64,000 nucleotides of DNA from Pleurodeles waltl (Eukaryota > Chordata > Amphibia > Caudata > Salamandridae). The translations under genes were made by a program, and so were the position numbers. Below are positions 11,571 through 20,721 of this stretch, piece after piece. Below the pieces are notes generated by a model. The model was not told where the DNA came from and did not search any database. It worked only from the letters and a program-made list of their open reading frames with translations. The stretch covers positions 773,771,138 to 773,835,137 of the forward strand of contig NC_090438.1 of assembly GCF_031143425.1 (NCBI RefSeq). The letters are read 5' to 3'. Positions within the stretch are counted from its first letter, which is position 1, and every line of letters begins with the position of its first letter.

Positions 11571-12120
11571 TTTGCAATGCAATGGGTCTCGCATTTGCTC
11601 AATTTAGAGCTATTAGTGTTGTAAAGTCCTAACCGGACTTTTCTTGCCAAATAAATATAAAGTGAACAGTAAAATAGTTTCACCTAAGTGATTTAAAGTG
11701 CATCGGCATGAGCGTGAAGCGCGAAGGAGAGACAAAAAAGGAAACAGAAGTTCGCTTGCAGTCAAACCTATTGGCAGTTATGCAATTACCCATGTAACTG
11801 GGTCGATGTCATGCAAAGCGCTCCAATACCACCCAGCGAGATTGCGCTGCGTATGAAATAAACAGAAAAAGTAGTCCAGAAGCCATGCAGAAAACATAGA
11901 GCCTTATATATTTTCAGTAGTTGGTCGATGCACTTGAGGAGGGCAAAGCACCGGAAAAGGCATGACGTACGAATGCCTTTTACAAATGAAATCACACAAA
12001 TTTTAAAAGGCAAGCCCACGAACCAACGAAACTAATGGGCGTGTGGTGGATGTGGTTAAAATCCTACAGAGGGATTACAACAGGTGAGAGCTCTTGCGCA
12101 CTCAGCCCTGAAAACTGCCC
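11571..12120. repeat. Dispersed ~0.5-kb repeat, copy 2
   Basis: Parallel to 5748-6180: it starts GCATTTGCAATGCAATGGG, keeps GGAGAGACA, GCAGTCAAAC, the GGCAAGCCCACGAACC block and ATGGGCGTG, and ends near CTGAAAACTG. An extra segment (about 11810-11960) is absent from copy 1, indicating an insertion or different internal structure. Confidence 0.6.
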
Positions 12121-13611
12121 CTTAGCTTACTGCATTAATATTTTCAATAGTTACTGTAATATGAAATTGTACTGCACGACAACTTCAGGCACTTTAAAAA
12201 GTGTGCTTGCCAAGTGTACCACACTGCATCTGGCATCAACTTAGAAGCCAATGTTCTAACCAGGCTTCGGAAGAACCTACAGCTGCTGTCTGTAATCATT
12301 CATATAGAAATATGTGCAGACAGCTCTTTAAGTGGTATTAAAATAGTGGAAGCTCTCTAAAAGGGAACATGTAAAATACATTTCTGATTCCTACAGAGGG
12401 CCACCCAACCAGTATTTTGTTTTCCCTCCAAAATGGAACTGTGTTCAAATATATAACAACTGAGATACACTTAAAATCTGGCTTTGTCTGTGGTTCTTAG
12501 CTGTTTAAGATAATTATTTGTAATAAATAATTGTTGTTACTCGTTTAACATTGGAAATGTTTCACTTCTGAAACTGCGAGTGTGAATTCAATAGTATTTA
12601 GGCGGGTGGAAACAGCTTCAGCCTTCAGTTATGCTCTTTATGTTAGGTATGTATGATGTTTTTCTTGCACATCTGGTCCATCTGTACATCTTCAATTGTC
12701 TTTTTACCCACACAGCACGCACTTTTCACTCTTTCTCGAATAAACTTCCTCGCATCTCCCTCACTACTTCCAAACACACTGTACTCACTCACATTTAAGC
12801 TACTTATTTCCTTTTGCCTTGTTAATATTTTGACATGTGTACCCCCTTCACACACCCCACTGAATTTCAGTTTCAACTAGAATACATGACCATTGTTCTG
12901 TGTGCTCTATAGAGAGGCCGCCCACAGACAGGCACTGTGCTTGCCTTCGCCTGACTGCCAGAGCTCTCAATCAAAGCCCCTCATACACACCTGGCATGAC
13001 TCAAAGTATGAACTATACAAGAGCAATAAGTTGAACAAAATAATACAGAAACACAACATGATGAAATAGCTAACACTCTTAGGGAATACAAGATTAAGTA
13101 AAACATGTGAAATGAGAGGAACCAAACCACTGACATGCATTACCTTAACTGTTTTAACACTCACTGTTCATAAAACAATCTGTGTTTTGGCATTAATGTT
13201 AAGGGCATGGAAATAGGGATAATTTTCACCTTACAGCAGGCAAAAGTCTTTACTATAAGCAGATATTTCCCCCTTTGCTCTTGACTCTGATATTTGGATA
13301 TTCCCTGCACTGCTGCCACACTGGCTTCAGGAATAAGAACGTGTGGACGTTCAGGCAGGCCGGTCATGTCCTACATATGTCATTTTTGCTTTTAACTATA
13401 CATTATAAGCAGCTGTTGTTGGTAAAAGGAGGGAAACGCTGCTGCCATCTTCTGCTACCTCAATATATAACTTTAATTTACATCCGAGGTAGAACATGAG
13501 GCTATGGCAGTCATTCACGTTTCTTAGTTTTTGTGGATATACCAGCCATTGTCCATGCCCAGGAAGCCTTCTGCAGCTGGCAGATCCTCATCTCTAATCT
13601 ACTTTTAGTTG
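12121..13611. other. Interval without recognised features
   Basis: AT-rich sequence that appears single-copy within the window. No coding domain, RNA gene or mobile-element boundary was found on either strand. Confidence 0.45.
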
Positions 13612-13845
13612 TCAGTTCACTGTAACCGTACCCGGGTGCACAGGTTCAGTTCTCTGAACCAGGAAATTACTAATGGGGTGAGTGTAACTCATTGAGCCAT
13701 CTATGATTTTTAGTTCACCAGAAACAAAGCTGAGACACACCTGACAGCCTTCACTAACCTCCTTGGGGACAAGGGGTTGACAGCAGAGAGCCACCTTAAC
13801 TGGAATCCCATCATCCTTCCCCATTTTCTTCATGGTCTCCTAGAA
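13612..13845 (-). CDS. Weak candidate host exon, unrecognised protein
   Basis: On the minus strand a TTTAAATTTCTAG acceptor-like site at about 13845 precedes an open frame ([18 protein letters not shown]...) that runs about 75 residues to a TGA at 13612-13614. The composition is ordinary globular protein with several Cys, unlike the repeats nearby, and the region appears once in the window. A donor-like CAG|GTGTGT lies inside at about 13741, so the real exon could be only about 100 bp. I recognise no family. It may equally be a chance frame. Confidence 0.25.
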
Positions 13846-14617
13846 ATTTAAAGACCTGTTAGGCATAAGCTATAGGGAGTGAAATATATTCAAACAGGAA
13901 TAACCAAGGGGTGAAGAGATAACATGCATTCATTAGTACGAAAGACAAAGCTGAATTCCAGGAGTTTTGTGACATAATTACCTCAGACCGCTTATTCAAG
14001 GCAACACACCAAGAAGAAATATAATGTCAGGATTAGCAAATCTGTATGCCACCACAAAGGAAGATAAGTGATCCTAACCTATAGATTCCTTCACAATGAC
14101 CGGGTCAGTGTGGGCGATGCAAAATTCACTTTTTGGACAATGTGACAGACCCATGTTTAATAAATAGTGCCTTGAACAGCAAAATGATTAGATGTTGGAC
14201 ATGAATATGGACTTGTTCTTGCGAAGGGCAACATACTGAATTCACAAATATTCAAAAAACTAAAACAAGCACAGATTTGTAAATGATGTTCTGCCAGTCA
14301 AGAAACCTGAAGCAATAATTTAATAAATACAATAGTCTGCCAGAACATAGCAAACAACACATTGCTAATATGTGTGGTACCAGGCAACACAAGAGGCAGG
14401 TACAGTAACTCACAAAAATGACCTTCAAGTAGCTCATGTTCTGCACTGCTCAGTCCTCCATTAATAACTAGGATCATATTTTCAGAGAATAAATAAAAAA
14501 ATCTATTTAAAGCTTTCCCATCTAGACATACCAATAAAGGTGTGGAAATGGAAAACGTTCACGTTCATTGAGGGTGTGGGGAAAACTATACAAGAGTGAA
14601 TGGAGAGCAAAGACTAA
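13846..14617. other. Interval without recognised features
   Basis: AT-rich sequence with no supported gene or repeat boundary. It ends at the TIR element beginning at 14618. Confidence 0.45.
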
Positions 14618-15195
14618 GGGGCATATTTACGCAAGGTGTGAGTGATGCTTGAACCACGCATCATGGTACATGCGTGACACAAACATCTAAGTCACATTTT
14701 AAAGTCATGCAAAGCCCCTTTGCGTCGTTTTGAGTGACGCCAAAAAATATGGAGCAATCCAGTGAAAAACTCTGTGTTGCATTGCATTGCAAATAGGAGG
14801 CATTCCCACGCAACTTCCATGGTTTTGGCGCATCTCCAAACTTAAACCTTTTAAGCTTGGTAATGCACCAAAAAGTTAACCTCCCCTTTATTTCTCCTCG
14901 TTACTTCCTCTTTGCCTACTGCATTCTGCAGCCCACTTAGATAGCAGAAAATGCCAATAAGGACTGTTTTTCTGCAGGAAGGGGCACCTTTCTGCACAAA
15001 AACAATACTTCATGCAACATAGGCACTCTTGCATCATGGTGCAAGGGTGCCTGTGCTGGCATAGGCAGCCCATTGTGCTCCAGCAAAGGGAGGAAAGGAC
15101 AGGAATGTACTGTGTGCACATTCCTGCCCTTTACCAGTAACACAGTACAGCAAGGTGACTTTCTACACTGCGCCACTTTCCCATGAATATGGGCC
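14618..15195. mobile_element. Non-autonomous TIR element, about 580 bp
   Basis: Left end GGGGCATATTTACG and right end CATGAATATGGGCC (reverse complement GGCCCATATTCATG), imperfect inverted termini. Flanking triplets are TAA (14615-14617) and TAG (15196-15198), consistent with a 3-bp TSD that has since changed. It has no coding frame that makes sense. The end sequence and TSD length group it with the GGGCC-ended MITEs elsewhere in the window (PIF/Harbinger-like, inferred). Confidence 0.6.
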
Positions 15196-16646
15196 TAGGT
15201 GTCTATAGAGGCTGTCTGGCATTTATTTCAGTGCCAGGTCTGCTGCTCCACTAAATTGAAGGGGGCCAGAGGGTGGAGAATAAAAGATATGCTGCCTTCT
15301 TCTAACTACATTATCAGCATTACACTCTCCTCTCAAGCATTCCAAAATGAAATTACTAATGCCTGCCAATCATCCCCATCTTTTGCATTTCTCTCCTCGT
15401 TCTCCAACCCAATTATTTAAATGCATAGGATGCATGGGGCCATAATACACGAAGTGCTCTGAGGGCCACAGTCTAGTGTGCGCCGATTGTTTGAACTCCT
15501 GATCTACTTTGATGTTAAAGAAAGGAACTGCAGAAGCCAGAGTGGCCCCTTCAGCAGTATGGATAGCACCAGTGCAAGACATTCCATAAAGATCAGAAGG
15601 GGGTGTTTCCTCATTTCAATGGGAGTGTGGACCCTATGCAAACGAGGATGTTTTTTGCCTATGTGCATAACGCATATTAAAGGCAGGGGTGTAATGCCAC
15701 AAAATTTGTCAGAAAGTCCACTATTGTGCACCAAGTAGAAGGTGTATTACCAAGAGCTCTGCTTGGGAAGAGGTTGCAGGGTTCTAAGAACAGTTCTGCC
15801 ATGCTCCTGCAGGCACGTGCCATAACATGGTACTTGCCTGGAGTGAAAACCCAGCTTTTTAAGCAGAGGCCGGGATGCTTCAACAAGAAACAGGGCCACG
15901 GTGTTTAACAGTAGCTTTAACCAACGCATTCTCCACAGCACAAGCAAAACTGTCAGTGTTCATCTACGCACCAAGTGCAGACCATTGTTAGTGTGACCGC
16001 AGTGATGGATTGACTTGGTCTGCTTCTTTGTGTAAATCGTGGCAGTGCACTAATTTATCATTTGGATACTGGGGTCTTGCCAGCTTTCCCAATTCCCCTC
16101 CCCACGAAAGAAAAATAAACTGCCATTTTGGTAATGCCAAACCTTCTGTACCTTCAGCTCCACTTCCAACCCAAGTCTGTGCTCTAGAACACAGGGAACC
16201 ATGACAGCATCTGCATGGCCTGGACTGCCCGAGTCAGTCCACAGCAGACATGGAAGACGAGAGAGAGTACGAGAGCTAAACAGGCCATAACTGTTCTGTA
16301 ACAGCTTGAATCCTCCTTCACCTTGATTCATGTACCTTCAAGATTCAGACACTTATGTCTACCTAATGAACTCAATGTAGCAATCCAGCATGCTTTCTGC
16401 AAAGATCTGCCAAATTAGAATGCATCCTAGAAGCAGATTTCTGCTACGGAGCAGTTGAAGTTTTGAAAGTATCGCGAAGATTCGTCAATAGACAGCAAAG
16501 TTGTTTGCAAAACACAAAACTGTGTCTCTGGGAACAAGACGGAAGTGTGCCCGAGAGAGAAATAACACAAACGTTAATACACAGTCATGCATTTGCGCAA
16601 GAGCACTCACTTTAGTAAACATAATGGTATCAGTGGTCAACGAGTG
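15196..16646. other. Interval without recognised features
   Basis: Mixed, apparently unique sequence upstream of the tRNA gene. Short frames are present on both strands but none shows a domain, splice-site pairing or repeat structure that supports a gene. Confidence 0.45.
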
Positions 16647-16719
16647 GCCCCAGTGGCCTAATGGATAAGGCACTGGCCTCCTAAGCCAGGGATTGTGGGT
16701 TCGAGTCCCATCTGGGGTG
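16647..16719 (+). tRNA. tRNA-Arg (anticodon CCT)
   Basis: 73 nt that fold as a complete tRNA: acceptor GCCCCAG/CTGGGGT with a G-U first pair, D arm GGCCTAATGGATAAGGC, anticodon stem-loop CTGGCCTCCTAAGCCAG with anticodon CCT, and T arm with the B box GGTTCGAGTCC. The A box TGGCCTAATGG is intact. The T stem has one G-U pair where many vertebrate copies have G-C. A TTTT Pol III terminator lies at 16729-16732. It decodes AGG. It is near-identical to the vertebrate tRNA-Arg(CCT) family, with no SINE tail visible, so it is likely a real gene. Confidence 0.92.
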
Positions 16720-17119
16720 AATCAAAGCTTTTAATGCTTTTGCCTGTACTGAAGCAATATTAATCTAGTCACTCGCATTTACCACAATTTAGAGCATAAT
16801 TGAAGAACGAGAGAAATTACAAGATACACGTTTCTTTGCAAGACTGGGGGCGTTGTATTTGGAGAAGAAGGAAGGCTTTAGGCTAGACTTCTATGAATCT
16901 AAATACCGGGTGGTTAAAGTGTAATATTTTGCGATGATTCCGCAAGAGACGTGTTTGAGAGATGCCTATAAACTCTGTCCGCACACAATTTATGTGAGCT
17001 TCCGGACAGGCTTAACCCCGGAATCACCTGAACTTCCAGCCTTTAAAGTACATATCGATCATAAAGTTTACAAGAGACGGAAGTGTGCCCAAGAAAAAAC
17101 ACGAGCTGATTCAAAGCGC
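16720..17119. other. Interval without recognised features
   Basis: Sequence between the tRNA gene and the dispersed repeat. Apart from the TTTT terminator immediately after the tRNA, nothing recognised. Confidence 0.45.
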
Positions 17120-17275
17120 CGCCGTGAACGCGCAGACAGAGACACGAAATGAAAAAGAAGCAGTCTTGCAGTCAAAGTTCTGGGTAAAAGTGCAATTACT
17201 CATGTAAGGGGCGATGTCCAACAGGGAGGGACAAACTAAAGCATTTACCAAGGAAAACAAAGGAGTTTTGAAGGG
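17120..17275. repeat. Dispersed ~0.5-kb repeat, copy 3, left part (split by ERV-B)
   Basis: Shares GCAGTCAAAG, ATGTAA..GGCGATGTC, GGGACAAAC and GCATTTACCA with copies 1 and 2, and breaks at the ERV-B 5' LTR. The rest of the copy resumes at 56259. The last four bases, AGGG (17272-17275), are one copy of the ERV-B target-site duplication. Confidence 0.7.
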
Positions 17276-18028
17276 TGATGACGCCGAAAAAGAAGGTCCG
17301 ACATATATTCATGTATACCGTGTAATCGAGATATATATATATATAGTGTGATTTTAATTAAAGAAATAATGTACGAGGGAAATTGTGCCCTCGGGGTAGT
17401 TTGCCATCACTATAAACGAGCTTTATTAATCACGAAGTATTGAAATTGTAGTAATCCGTTATAATCGCAAATGTACGCCATGATTTCTTGTTTGAAAACT
17501 GTTTTGCTTAGCTTAAATTTAGTGCAGGCTTTGGCCTAGTTGCTTGGTTTCAAATTCTAACTGAGTGATTTTTTTTCCTTCAACTAATGAAACATATATT
17601 CTTGCTTGAAGTTGTATTTTTCGAGTAGAAACTGGCTGGTACACTTATCTCCAAGGTTTCGTGCTAGGCCGGTTTCATCCCCTTTGATACAAGGTCAGTC
17701 TCTGCAGGTGCGGACAATGAAGGTACAGATAGTAAAATAATTGGCAAACCATGATACAATTTGTGTTCCAAGGCTCCAAGGACAGTGTATGCATAAATGG
17801 GCGCTAGTAAAAGACAATTTTTGATTGGACAATTTGAAGCCAACCTATGAACCCTCCAATGGAAGACCCTGCAGAATTTGGAATGTTTCTTACTTAAACC
17901 CACCGGACAAAGAAAAGTCAGCCATTTTCCTCGATGCCAGTTTGAAGCCTGATGCCAGACTCCATTTTGGACGACACCCTGATGCCCTTTTCTCTATCTG
18001 AGAGAAAGAGACTTTAAGAATTCTCACC
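17276..18028 (+). repeat. ERV-B 5' LTR, first part (interrupted by ERV-A)
   Basis: Starts TGATGACGCC and is colinear with the intact ERV-B 3' LTR (54661-56254) up to AAGAATTCTCACC. There ERV-A is inserted, and the LTR resumes at 31865. The last four bases, CACC (18025-18028), are the ERV-A target duplication. The TATA region is weak (CTTACTTAAACCC near 17890). A short TA microsatellite (near 17330) differs in length from the 3' LTR. Confidence 0.95.
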
Positions 18029-18634
18029 TGATGAAGCAGAAAATGAAGGTTTTACATTTATTAACGCATAAACGTAGTGTGAAATAATCATGTGTGACTT
18101 TAACCGAACTAATAAAGATTGTACGGGGACAAAATGTGCCCTCAGAGTAGTTTGCCAACATTTATAAGCGTGCTTTATATAACGTGGTGTATTAGAATTG
18201 CACTAATCCGACATAATCGTAAACGTGTGCTATGATTTGCTCGTTTGAAATGTTTTAGCTTAGCATTACTTTAGTGCAGGCTTCGGCCTAGTTGCCTGGT
18301 CTCACGGTTTAGATGCTCGTATTTTCCAATGTGCTATTAAACGTGTATTTTTGCTTGAAGCTGTACTTTTCCACTGAGACCGTTCACATGCTTATCTTAA
18401 AGTTTCGTGCCAGCCTGGCATATTTTCTCTTTACTCCAAGGTCGATCTGCAGGTGCGGACAATGGAAGCTCTGAAAGTGAGTTAATTGGTATAAAAAGTT
18501 GCAACTTGCGTACCCATCTCCAAGGATAATGTATGCTTAAGTAAAAGCTTGAGAACTGTCGTTTTTGATTGGACAATTTGAAGCTAACCTATGAACCCTC
18601 CAATGGAAGACCCTACTGGATTTGAACTGTTGTC

Positions 18635-18642
18635 TATAAAAA
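18635..18642 (+). promoter_or_regulatory. TATA box of the ERV-A 5' LTR
   Basis: TATAAAAA in the context TGTCTATAAAAACCAGG, the only strong TATA in the LTR. It lies about 600 bp into U3 and about 760 bp upstream of the first poly(A) signal. The ERV-B LTRs have a degenerate equivalent (TACTTAAAC). Confidence 0.7.
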
Positions 18643-19206
18643 CCAGGTGCACGAGAAGAAATGAGGCCATTACCCGGACATCATAGCCATTTGCCTTTTT
18701 GCAGCCATTATTGGACATCCCGCCATTTTGTAGACTTTGCAGCTATTATGGCCCACTTTGCTGCGACGCCATTTTGAAAGAGACTTTGATGCTTTCTCTA
18801 AGAGAGAGAGAGAGACTTTAGATGATTCTTGCCCTAGAGACTTTAACTTTGATTTAATCCCTTGCATGAAGTAGTAGTTTTACCTTGCCGCCGTGAGGCA
18901 ATTGCCCCGTCCACCCCTGCCCCTTTTGCCCCGTCCCATGCTGATCGAGAAACGGTACCTGTGAGACGAAGACTTCCTTGATTGCTGATCGTAATTGGTA
19001 AATATGAAAGGAAATTGTAAAATTGCATTGTGTTTCCTTTAGGTAACCAACTGCTGATTTTGATAAGAGCCCTAGTTAGGAGTTTTTCTAAATTAATGTT
19101 GCTAAATTGTTTTTGCATGAAGTCCCACATGCCGATGCTAATTTGAGGTTAGACGAGGATTCCATATGTCGCACGATGCAATTGGAGATCTTGTTATGCT
19201 GACTAA

Positions 19207-19392
19207 ATGTATGCAATTAGTTCGTTACAGATTATCGTATTAGTGATTTGCATTGCTATTATCGAATGCCTTGTGATTCAAATGCTACATAGATTGCACC
19301 TGTTTCGCCGTTATGGACAGCTATTAATGTCCATATATGTTTATCATTTGGTGTTGAGACACATCTATATTGTGCTAGCTTTGTTAATATAG
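19207..19392 (+). CDS. LTR-encoded small hydrophobic ORF (ERV-A 5' LTR)
   Basis: 61 codons. Two hydrophobic segments (about residues 8-27 and 39-61) are joined by a basic turn containing RLHLFRRYGQ, suggesting a hairpin membrane protein. It lies in the R region, so the ORF would be at both ends of full-length transcripts; the TAG stop is 4 nt before AATAAA. The ERV-B LTRs encode a homologue without any indel over the 61 shared codons, with many synonymous and conservative (I/L/V/M) changes, although adjacent LTR sequence has indels. No family is recognised. A protein-coding role is inferred from this pattern only; an N-terminal in-frame TAA in ERV-A fixes the start at this Met. Confidence 0.5.
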   Translation: MYAISSLQIIVLVICIAIIECLVIQMLHRLHLFRRYGQLLMSIYVYHLVLRHIYIVLALLI

Positions 19393-19650
19393 GGAAATAA
19401 AATTCACTAACTTTGAATAAACTGGTGTGGTTATTCCTGACTGAAAGGTCAGGGTTCGCCGAAATGTATTCTGGATTAATTGTCAAGTGTTATGTTGATC
19501 AAGGTATTGCTTACGTTCGTTATTAATTATTGATTAAAGGAAGTTGACCGATATAGAGTACAGAGAGTCCCACTTAGTCAAAAGATTCATCGGCCTAAAG
19601 AGCGTCCGAACACAGGTAAAATTATTAGTACGGACCGCTCTAACAGTAGA

Positions 19651-19668
19651 TGGTAGCAGAGGACGGTT
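19651..19668 (+). promoter_or_regulatory. ERV-A primer binding site, initiator tRNA-Met type
   Basis: TGGTAGCAGAGGACGGTT. From established tRNA sequence, the complement of the vertebrate initiator tRNA-Met 3' end begins TGGTAGCAGAGGATGGTT, so 17 of 18 positions match; the one difference (C for T) falls in the distal half. Five bases (GTAGA, 19646-19650) separate it from the LTR end. This spacer is the same in ERV-B. Confidence 0.8.
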
Positions 19669-20721
19669 TCGTCTTTTGAGACCCTGTACTCTTAAAGTAC
19701 ATGGTGTTGAATTAACGGTTACGCATTTTGAGACCCCACTCGAGAAGTTGAGTTAGATTTTTCTTGGGTAAAACAGATTGACAGAATGATGATGGGCTAG
19801 GTCCACCGCGACTTTCCCGGGATCTCGGAGCTTGCGAATGGAGAGAACGGAGGTGTGGAATCAGCGTCGGCGGTACTAGTGATGGTATGAGTGAAGTTAG
19901 GGTTTTGCGCTTGCACAGCTTATTGCCGCAGATTGTGTGAGAAGGTAGCGAGGAATTTTTTTTCTTTTTTAGAGGATAGCGGAGGTGCGACTCCGAGTGT
20001 AGAGGTAGAGAAGTCGTCGAACTTCATAGAAATAGCGGAGGTGCGACTCCGAGTGTGAGAGTAGGGAAGTCGTCGAACTTCATGTGCGTGTGGCGCTTTG
20101 TGCATAAAAAGGTCCACGTGGTTGTTGTTGTTGAGACGGGCCCTGCGAGGTCAAGAGACTCCGGAGTATGTTGTTTTATGTTGTGGTCTGGGCGGTTTAG
20201 TAGGTTGATCGGGCGTGGTCAACGAGTCGGTACGTGTGTTAGGGAGTGAAAGAAACTTCGACTTCGGGCTTTGACAAAATTCTAAGTGCACTAGAATAGA
20301 TCATTGACAAGTTGAGAGTAGGTCTGCGGGTCAGATTTGCTTGCGAACGTGGGGACCGAGAAAGATGGAATAACTGCTGAGGCTAGTGAAAAATCCCTAA
20401 GGTCCTGAAGCGATTGTGTTACCCTTCCTGTAGTAAACCGACAGATCTGTTTTATTTTTTGGTAGCTCGCGATACATGCAAGGAGTTGTTTCGAGAGGAG
20501 CTGAGTGAAGGAGGACAAGCCGCGAGGCTTTGTCAGCCGCAGTGTGTGTGAGTGTGACGTCACTAGGAGCCGCGCTGGGATAGGTTGGTTGCAGAGAAGG
20601 GTCGCGCACGGATTGGACGCAGTCCGTGGGACTCTATTGGAAGGGGAAAGGCAAGCGAAGAGTATTCCGGGAATTAAAGTCACCTATTGATTACAAACTT
20701 TGTGAAATAAAAGACGAGAAA
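19669..20721 (+). other. ERV-A leader (untranslated, packaging region)
   Basis: About 1.05 kb between primer site and gag. It contains a 51-bp block repeated in tandem (19977-20027 and 20033-20083), each copy carrying the small stem GAAGT-CGTCGA-ACTTC. ERV-B has only one copy of the stem-bearing block. Palindromes CACGTG and GGGCCC occur near 20115-20145. Candidate splice donors conserved with ERV-B are GATG|GTATGAGT (about 19884) and TCG|GTACGT (about 20229). A start at 20626 would add 32 residues in frame, but that extension is not kept in ERV-B. Confidence 0.6.
19977..20083 (+). repeat. 51-bp tandem duplication in the ERV-A leader
   Basis: Two copies (19977-20027, 20033-20083), period 56, with only a few differences. 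Each begins TAGCGGAGGTGCGACTCC and ends GTCGTCGAACTTCAT. The ERV-B leader carries a single version of the second half near 33010. Its position between primer site and gag suggests involvement in packaging or dimer structures, which is inference. Confidence 0.75.

Larger units (their letters stand above)
18029..19645 (+). repeat. ERV-A 5' LTR
   Basis: 1617 bp, TGATGAAGCA...CTCTAACA. TATA box TATAAAAA at 18635-18642, so transcription should start near 18665. Two AATAAA signals lie at 19396-19401 and 19416-19421. This implies an R region of about 770 nt and a U5 of about 200 nt. The U3-R region contains two pyrimidine/purine tracts, including (AG)7 near 18800. The R region holds the small ORF at 19207-19392. 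Confidence 0.95.

Noticed and set aside
16647..16719. tRNA-Arg as the head of a SINE
   Set aside because: No SINE body or A-rich tail follows, and the tRNA is nearly unchanged from the functional family with a close terminator.
18998..19042. Intron-like pair (TTG|GTAAAT ... TTTCCTTTAG) in the LTR R region of both ERVs
   Set aside because: The interval is only about 45 nt in ERV-A, too short for a usual vertebrate intron, and no function can be assigned. The conservation may be structural.
19259..19486. 75-residue minus-strand frame opposite the LTR hydrophobic ORF
   Set aside because: The minus frame has no conserved counterpart in the ERV-B LTR. The synonymous-change pattern supports only the plus frame.
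20626..20721. In-frame Met at 20626 that would lengthen ERV-A Gag by 32 residues
   Set aside because: The extension is not conserved in ERV-B, whereas the Met at 20722 and its sequence (KAF-SAM-G) are, with A at -3.
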